Below the pieces are notes generated by a model that was not told the DNA's origin, made no database searches, and worked only from the letters and a program-made list of their open reading frames with translations. Shown here piece by piece: positions 5,141 through 5,199 of a stretch of DNA of 5,199 nucleotides (position 1 is its first letter; each line of letters starts with the position of its first letter). The position numbers and the translations under genes are program-made. Source of the stretch: an uncultured Verrucomicrobiota bacterium (GTDB taxonomy: Bacteria; Verrucomicrobiota; Kiritimatiellia; RFP12; UBA1067); the NCBI GenBank assembly GCA_946615275.1, contig CAMOHV010000131.1:1-5199 (forward strand), read 5' to 3'.

Positions 5141-5199
5141 ATGAAAATCAGCGATTCAACCAAGACATTCAGATTCTCCCGCAGGATGTTCCTGCGCGG
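5141..5199 (+). CDS. N-terminus of a Tat-exported protein, function unknown; 3' end outside window
   Basis: Only 19 codons and two bases are visible: a basic, polar start (MKISDSTKTFRF) followed by SRRMFLR, a near-consensus twin-arginine motif (SRRxFLK). This predicts export of a folded protein through the Tat system, with the hydrophobic core expected just past the window edge. ATG 5141 was chosen because GGAG (5131-5134) lies 6 nt upstream; an in-frame ATG at 5129 would add four residues but has no ribosome binding site. In PVC bacteria such signals are common on sugar oxidoreductases, sulfatases and other periplasmic enzymes, but nothing here identifies the family. It is divergent from the GH20-CE15 gene, with its own promoter, so a shared glycan-use role is possible but unproven. 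Confidence 0.65.
   Translation, partial: MKISDSTKTFRFSRRMFLR

Overview
The window is GC-rich bacterial DNA (a metagenome-assembled genome is possible) with two tandem membrane-protein genes on the left, one very large secreted-type carbohydrate enzyme on the opposite strand in the middle, and the first codons of a Tat-exported protein at the right edge. The host is best guessed as a member of the PVC superphylum (Verrucomicrobiota, Kiritimatiellota or Lentisphaerota type). The reasons are GC-rich coding regions with leaderless-looking gaps, a CdsA with an atypical signature, a large polysaccharide-degrading multidomain enzyme, and a Tat signal next to a carbohydrate enzyme. No ribosomal or other marker gene is present, so this placement is inference.

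Layout. 1-483 (+): the C-terminal 160 residues of phosphatidate cytidylyltransferase (CdsA, CDP-diacylglycerol synthesis), cut by the left edge. 498-1910 (+): a ClC-type chloride channel/transporter without C-terminal CBS domains, 14 nt after cdsA and probably co-transcribed. 1911-2074: a short gap between convergent genes, with a small hairpin and an open minus-strand frame that continues the next gene past its amber stop. 2075-4726 (-): an 883-residue protein that joins a complete GH20 beta-N-acetylhexosaminidase to a complete CE15-type glucuronoyl esterase in one unbroken reading frame. 4727-5140: a 414-nt, AT-richer divergent intergenic region with a sigma70-like promoter for the fusion gene, a G7 tract and repeated TTCGA units in its leader, and an extended -10 promoter with an inverted repeat for the rightward gene. 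5141-5199 (+): the start of a protein with a textbook twin-arginine motif (SRRMFLR), cut by the right edge.

The most notable item is the GH20-CE15 fusion. One domain removes terminal N-acetylhexosamine and the other cleaves esters of glucuronic acid, activities usually assigned to different polymers (chitin or host glycans versus lignin-carbohydrate complexes). The pairing suggests a substrate carrying both an N-acetylhexosamine and an esterified uronic acid. The CE15 domain also has Cys where the canonical acidic residue of the triad would sit. The divergently transcribed Tat protein may belong to the same glycan-use locus, but too little of it is visible to say. No CRISPR array, rRNA, tRNA, insertion sequence or other mobile element was recognised.
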